64,000 bases of DNA from Deltaproteobacteria bacterium (GTDB lineage: Bacteria; JAMCPX01). Each line of letters opens with the position of its first letter. The first letter of the stretch is position 1. Shown one piece after another: positions 60,871 to 64,000 of the stretch. The translations under genes and the position numbers were made by a program. The notes beneath the pieces are model-generated. The model ran no database searches. It saw nothing but the letters and a program-made list of their open reading frames with translations, and was not told the DNA's origin. Location: positions 1 through 64,000 of the forward strand of contig JAMCPX010000004.1 in the NCBI GenBank assembly GCA_023382265.1. Direction: 5' to 3'.

Positions 60871-62016
60871 TTATTGTACTTCCTTGATCAGAGCAATTAT
60901 ATTTATGATCTCCTCTGCTGCTGCGTGTGATGCTTCGCTATCTCCGAGTATTGATTTAAGTTTGAGATAATCATGTTTCATCTTATTATATGCCTCTTCG
61001 TTTTTAAGGTACTTACCGACAAGGTTTGCAAGTTTTTTTGGTTTAAGATCACTCTGTACAAGCTCAGGAACAATATCCTCATCCGTTATAATATTGACAA
61101 TGCCTATCCGGGTTATAGATAAAAGTAATTTTGCAACCATATGTGAAAAAAACGATACTTTATAAATAATAACCATCGGGACATCGAGGAGGGCTGTCTC
61201 AAGTGTTGCTGTTCCGGACGCAACTATGGCAAAGTAAGAAATTCCAACCGCATTATAAGTATCGTCTACAATAACCTTGGCATCAAACCGGTATTCCTTA
61301 AGTATGTTCTGTACAAATTCTGCATGAGTAGATAAAACTGGTATTATAGGATAGATATCGGAGTTTGACGGCTTTAATAGCTCAACAGCCATGATCATTA
61401 TTCCAAGATGCCTTTTTATCTCTGAAGAACGACTACCTGGTAACATTGCTATAACTTTTGCGTTGCCGGGTATGTTATACTTCTTTCTTATCTCTTCCGG
61501 TGCAGCCGTGCGATTCACATGATTTGTAAGAGGGTGTCCAACAAATTTTACATCGATTCCGGCTGCTCTATAAAGACTTTCTTCAAACTTGAAGATCACC
61601 AGCACCTTTTTGAAATACCTTTTTATCTTGTTAATCCTTCCTTTACGCCATGCCCATATCTGGGGCGATATATAGTAAACAAGAGGGATTCCAAGATTGT
61701 CTAACTTTTTTGCAAGTCTTAAGTTAAAATCCGGGAAATCTATGAGAACGGCAAGCAAAACCTTTTCATCCGTGGATGTTCTTATCACTCTGTTAAATGC
61801 ATCTTTGATCATGCCAAGATGCCTTACCACTTCCGATATGCCTACAACCGCTATTTTATTTGCATCAAAGATAATCCTTACACCTTCCTGTTTCATCATA
61901 GGTCCGCCAATACCTATGAATTCAACATCGGGTACTTTTGAATGCACCGCCTTTACAAGTGCCGCAGCATGCCTGTCAGCGGAGGGTTCACCTGCTACTA
62001 TTAGGATTTTTTTCAT
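60871..62016 (-). CDS. lpxB: Lipid-A-disaccharide synthase
   Basis: Glycosyltransferase (GT19) that joins UDP-2,3-diacylglucosamine and lipid X into the lipid A disaccharide. 381 residues from the ATG at 62016 (TTG at 62022 is an alternative). GEPSADRHAAAL (9-20), GIGGPMM, YYISPQIWAWRKGR (about 113-126) and LPGSRSSEI are family motifs. It overlaps the upstream oxidoreductase gene by 29 nt. Its presence marks a diderm organism. Confidence 0.96.
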   Translation of the reverse strand: MKKILIVAGEPSADRHAAALVKAVHSKVPDVEFIGIGGPMMKQEGVRIIFDANKIAVVGISEVVRHLGMIKDAFNRVIRTSTDEKVLLAVLIDFPDFNLRLAKKLDNLGIPLVYYISPQIWAWRKGRINKIKRYFKKVLVIFKFEESLYRAAGIDVKFVGHPLTNHVNRTAAPEEIRKKYNIPGNAKVIAMLPGSRSSEIKRHLGIMIMAVELLKPSNSDIYPIIPVLSTHAEFVQNILKEYRFDAKVIVDDTYNAVGISYFAIVASGTATLETALLDVPMVIIYKVSFFSHMVAKLLLSITRIGIVNIITDEDIVPELVQSDLKPKKLANLVGKYLKNEEAYNKMKHDYLKLKSILGDSEASHAAAEEIINIIALIKEVQ

Positions 62017-62950
62017 GGACAAGCTTTAAATTTCTTTCTATTCCGTGAAGTACCCTGAATGCGGTCTCAAGTGCAATAAGTCCATCACGCCCTGTTACGA
62101 TCGGCCGGACTTTTGTTTTAACGGCATTAACAAAACTTTTTATCTCTTCAAACAAACTATCCTCTCTGGATATCTCAAGCTGCCTTCCTTCAAGTTCCGG
62201 CTGAGGAGCATAAACGGTTTTTATTATATCAACCCTTGATGCTCCATAATCTATAGAAAAATAAGCGTCCTTCTGAAATAGTCTTATCTTTCTCATCTTT
62301 TCCTTTGATACCCTGCTTGCCGTTACATTTGCCACACATCCATTCTTAAATTTGAGTCTTGCATTTGCGATATCAATCTTATCGGTAAGCACAGGCACAC
62401 CGACAGCATCAATTGATTTTACGTCTGATGCAACAAGTGAAAGTATAATATCGAGATCATGTATCATGAGGTCTCTTACAACATCAACATCGGTACCCCT
62501 TACGGTAAAAGGGCTAAGCCTGTGTGCTTCGATAAAAACGGGTTTGTTGATCATTCCTTTTACGCTCCTTATCGCACTGTTGAATCTCTCGAGATGACCT
62601 ATTTGAAAGGGAATACCATTGCGTTCTGCCGTTTCTACGAGCTTTTTTGCATGAGTTACGGTATCCGTAATAGGTTTTTCAAGGAGTACCGGTATACCTT
62701 TATTAAGGAAAAAACTTGCTACCTTATAATGCATCGTTGTTGGGACAGCTACACTTACAATATCAACAAGCCCGTAGAGTTTCTTATAATCGTCAAAGGC
62801 TCTAACTTTATATTTCTCTGAGATATGCTGTCTCCGTTGTGAATCTGGATCTGCCACTGCAACAAGTTCAACATCTCCAAGCTGGGTATACTTTTCACAG
62901 TGAAAAGTCCCTAGATACCCTGTACCTGCAACCCCAGCCCTTAGCTTCAT
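61988..62950 (-). CDS. Gfo/Idh/MocA-family oxidoreductase, GnnA-like
   Basis: A 320-residue NAD-dependent oxidoreductase: Rossmann motif AGVAGTGYLG (5-14), GKPIT-like VLLEKPI (about 88-94), and a C-terminal alpha/beta domain with IHDLDIIL. ATG at 62950 forms an ATGA overlap with lpxA. Its position between lpxA and lpxB recalls GnnA, which oxidises the 3-hydroxyl of UDP-GlcNAc so that GnnB can aminate it to GlcNAc3N for amide-linked lipid A. No gnnB-like aminotransferase is beside it here, so the assignment is tentative; another sugar oxidation is possible. Confidence 0.8.
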   Translation of the reverse strand: MKLRAGVAGTGYLGTFHCEKYTQLGDVELVAVADPDSQRRQHISEKYKVRAFDDYKKLYGLVDIVSVAVPTTMHYKVASFFLNKGIPVLLEKPITDTVTHAKKLVETAERNGIPFQIGHLERFNSAIRSVKGMINKPVFIEAHRLSPFTVRGTDVDVVRDLMIHDLDIILSLVASDVKSIDAVGVPVLTDKIDIANARLKFKNGCVANVTASRVSKEKMRKIRLFQKDAYFSIDYGASRVDIIKTVYAPQPELEGRQLEISREDSLFEEIKSFVNAVKTKVRPIVTGRDGLIALETAFRVLHGIERNLKLVHEKNPNSSR

Positions 62951-63726
62951 ATCCTGTACCTGCAAACCCCTCGTATCGATGTTTCTATAAATTCTATGAT
63001 ATGTTTTATATCGGGGTCATCCGTTATCTCTGCTTTAACTTTTTTGATCCCCTCTCCGAGCGTATAATTGCTCCTGAACAGAATCCTGTATATTTTATCA
63101 ATGAGTCTTATCTTTTCTTTTGAGAATCCGCGCCTTCTTAAGCCGATCGTATTTATTCCATAAAGCCTTGCCCTATCACCGCTCGCTATAGCAAAAGGCA
63201 CAACATCCATGGTAACCATCGCACCTCCTCCAATCATGGCGAGCGCTCCAATCCTTGTAAACTGATGAATAGCAACAAGCCCGCCGATTATTGCCCTGCT
63301 CTCAACAGTTACGTGCCCTGCAAGTGTGGCATTATTTGCGAAAACAGTTTCATCACCAATTATGCAGTCATGGGCAATATGAGTGTTGATCATAAAGAGA
63401 TTACCGTTTCCAATAGTGGTAATTGCATGACCCGTTACCGTGCCTGTATTGATCGTTACATGTTCTCTTATAAGATTGCCGTTCCCGATAACAAGCCTTG
63501 TCGGCTCATTTTTATATTTTAAATCCTGTGGAGGAGAACCTATCGAACTATACTGAAGAATTTTATTGTTTTTACCAATCTCGGTATGACCGTCAATAAA
63601 AACATAAGGACCGATAATAGTTCCGTCTCCCATCTTTACATGCTGCCCGATAAAAGAGTAAGGCCCTATCTCAACATCTCCAAGCTCTGCACCTTTTGAA
63701 ATTATAGCAGTTGGATGGATATTCAT
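62947..63726 (-). CDS. lpxA: Acyl-[ACP]-UDP-N-acetylglucosamine O-acyltransferase
   Basis: First acylation of lipid A synthesis, 259 residues. Left-handed beta-helix hexapeptide repeats run through residues 1-190, with the catalytic His in HIAHDCIIGD (about 116-125) and HVTVES nearby, and a helical C-terminal domain. Motifs HPTAII and DLKYKNEPT are typical. It overlaps fabZ and the downstream oxidoreductase by 4 nt each. The presence of the latter raises the question of whether it acylates GlcNAc or GlcNAc3N. Confidence 0.95.
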   Translation of the reverse strand: MNIHPTAIISKGAELGDVEIGPYSFIGQHVKMGDGTIIGPYVFIDGHTEIGKNNKILQYSSIGSPPQDLKYKNEPTRLVIGNGNLIREHVTINTGTVTGHAITTIGNGNLFMINTHIAHDCIIGDETVFANNATLAGHVTVESRAIIGGLVAIHQFTRIGALAMIGGGAMVTMDVVPFAIASGDRARLYGINTIGLRRRGFSKEKIRLIDKIYRILFRSNYTLGEGIKKVKAEITDDPDIKHIIEFIETSIRGVCRYRI

Positions 63727-64000
63727 TCTTCCACCTTAACAAGAGCAGTAAGCAATTCACCCTCTGCAACAACTTTGTCTTTTACGATCGCCCTGCAATA
63801 AAAGTTTATGAAGTTTTTAATCCGTTTTTTTAAAGTTGACTCGAGAATGATATTATCTCCGGGATAGATGGGATGCCTGAACTTAAAGCTGTTTACTCCC
63901 GCGAGATAGGGTTTCCCTTTTGTCAATTCAGGTATAGAAAACATTGCTAGTATGCCGCTTGTCTGCGCAAGCGCTTCAATAATGATCACGCCAGGCAACG
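63723..64000 (-). CDS. fabZ: 3-hydroxyacyl-[ACP] dehydratase, 5' truncated by window
   Basis: The C-terminal 92 codons of FabZ, reading into the right edge; the first in-window codons read LPGVIIIEALAQTSG, which aligns with the family's PGVLIIEA-LAQ hot-dog helix, and the catalytic His motif lies beyond the edge. The FabZ tail motif KFRHPIYPGDNI is present. It overlaps lpxA by 4 nt. FabZ-lpxA adjacency is common. The true start is outside the window. Confidence 0.95.
   Translation of the reverse strand, partial: LPGVIIIEALAQTSGILAMFSIPELTKGKPYLAGVNSFKFRHPIYPGDNIILESTLKKRIKNFINFYCRAIVKDKVVAEGELLTALVKVEE

Overview
The window reads as a chromosomal segment of an AT-rich, Gram-negative (diderm) bacterium. 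The diderm reading rests on the lipid A genes lpxA and lpxB, fabZ, and at least six lipobox-bearing lipoproteins. The gene families (CarD, flavodiiron protein with rubredoxin, a desulforedoxin-like protein, split F0 genes, a methylmalonyl-CoA mutase without its B12 domain, acyl-CoA dehydrogenases) suggest a deltaproteobacterium-like or candidate-phylum anaerobe or microaerophile. The lineage cannot be fixed from sequence reading alone. Housekeeping genes dominate; I see no phage, insertion sequence or CRISPR array.

Layout. 1-7.1 kb (mostly minus): the start of a repeat lipoprotein, tRNA-Ala(GGC), and an operon-like run htpX, PPIase, UvrD-type helicase, small membrane protein, F0 genes (atpZ-like, atpI-like, atpB, atpE) ending in a terminator. 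7.4-14.7 kb: biotin carrier and methylmalonyl-CoA mutase, a broken gene, a desulforedoxin-like protein, a crotonase, and a membrane protein overlapping a B12/radical SAM enzyme. 14.9-20.4 kb: argF, glmU, glmS, a DUF1646 transporter. 20.4-28.6 kb (minus): secreted lipoproteins (DsbA-like, penicillin-acylase-like, a beta-rich protein, a lipase-like esterase) and fabI. 28.7-31.1 kb: a three-gene module (polytopic His-rich membrane protein, SufT-like protein, DUF1858/DUF2249 protein) behind a CRP/FNR-type operator. 31.2-37 kb: metallo-beta-lactamase hydrolase, D-2-hydroxyacid dehydrogenase, rubredoxin with flavodiiron protein, and a propeller-phosphoesterase lipoprotein. 37.1-39.8 kb: two acyl-CoA dehydrogenases and an encapsulated-ferritin-like protein. 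41-47.3 kb: carD, PIN-TRAM, ispD, ispF, cysS, uvrB. 47.4-51.7 kb: aspA, a DipZ-tail-like redoxin, mutL. 51.8-55.6 kb (minus): mgsA with tadA, and hisBHAF. 55.7-57.9 kb: RRM protein, class I glutamine amidotransferase, ubiX. 57.9-64 kb (minus): rpsF-ssb-rpsR-rplI-dnaB and fabZ-lpxA-Gfo/Idh-lpxB.

How the genes fit together. Short-chain acyl-CoA and propionate metabolism (acyl-CoA dehydrogenases, crotonase, biotin carrier, mutase), oxygen/NO scavenging (flavodiiron protein and rubredoxin, probably the 28.7 kb module), envelope synthesis (glmS/glmU, lpxA/lpxB, fabZ, fabI) and a set of exported hydrolases are the main themes.

Most notable observations: ispD appears to start at an AUC codon; hisF carries an in-phase 36-bp palindromic insertion; an EncFtn ferritin is present without encapsulin; three genes look leaderless; and a CRP/FNR-like operator precedes the three-gene module.
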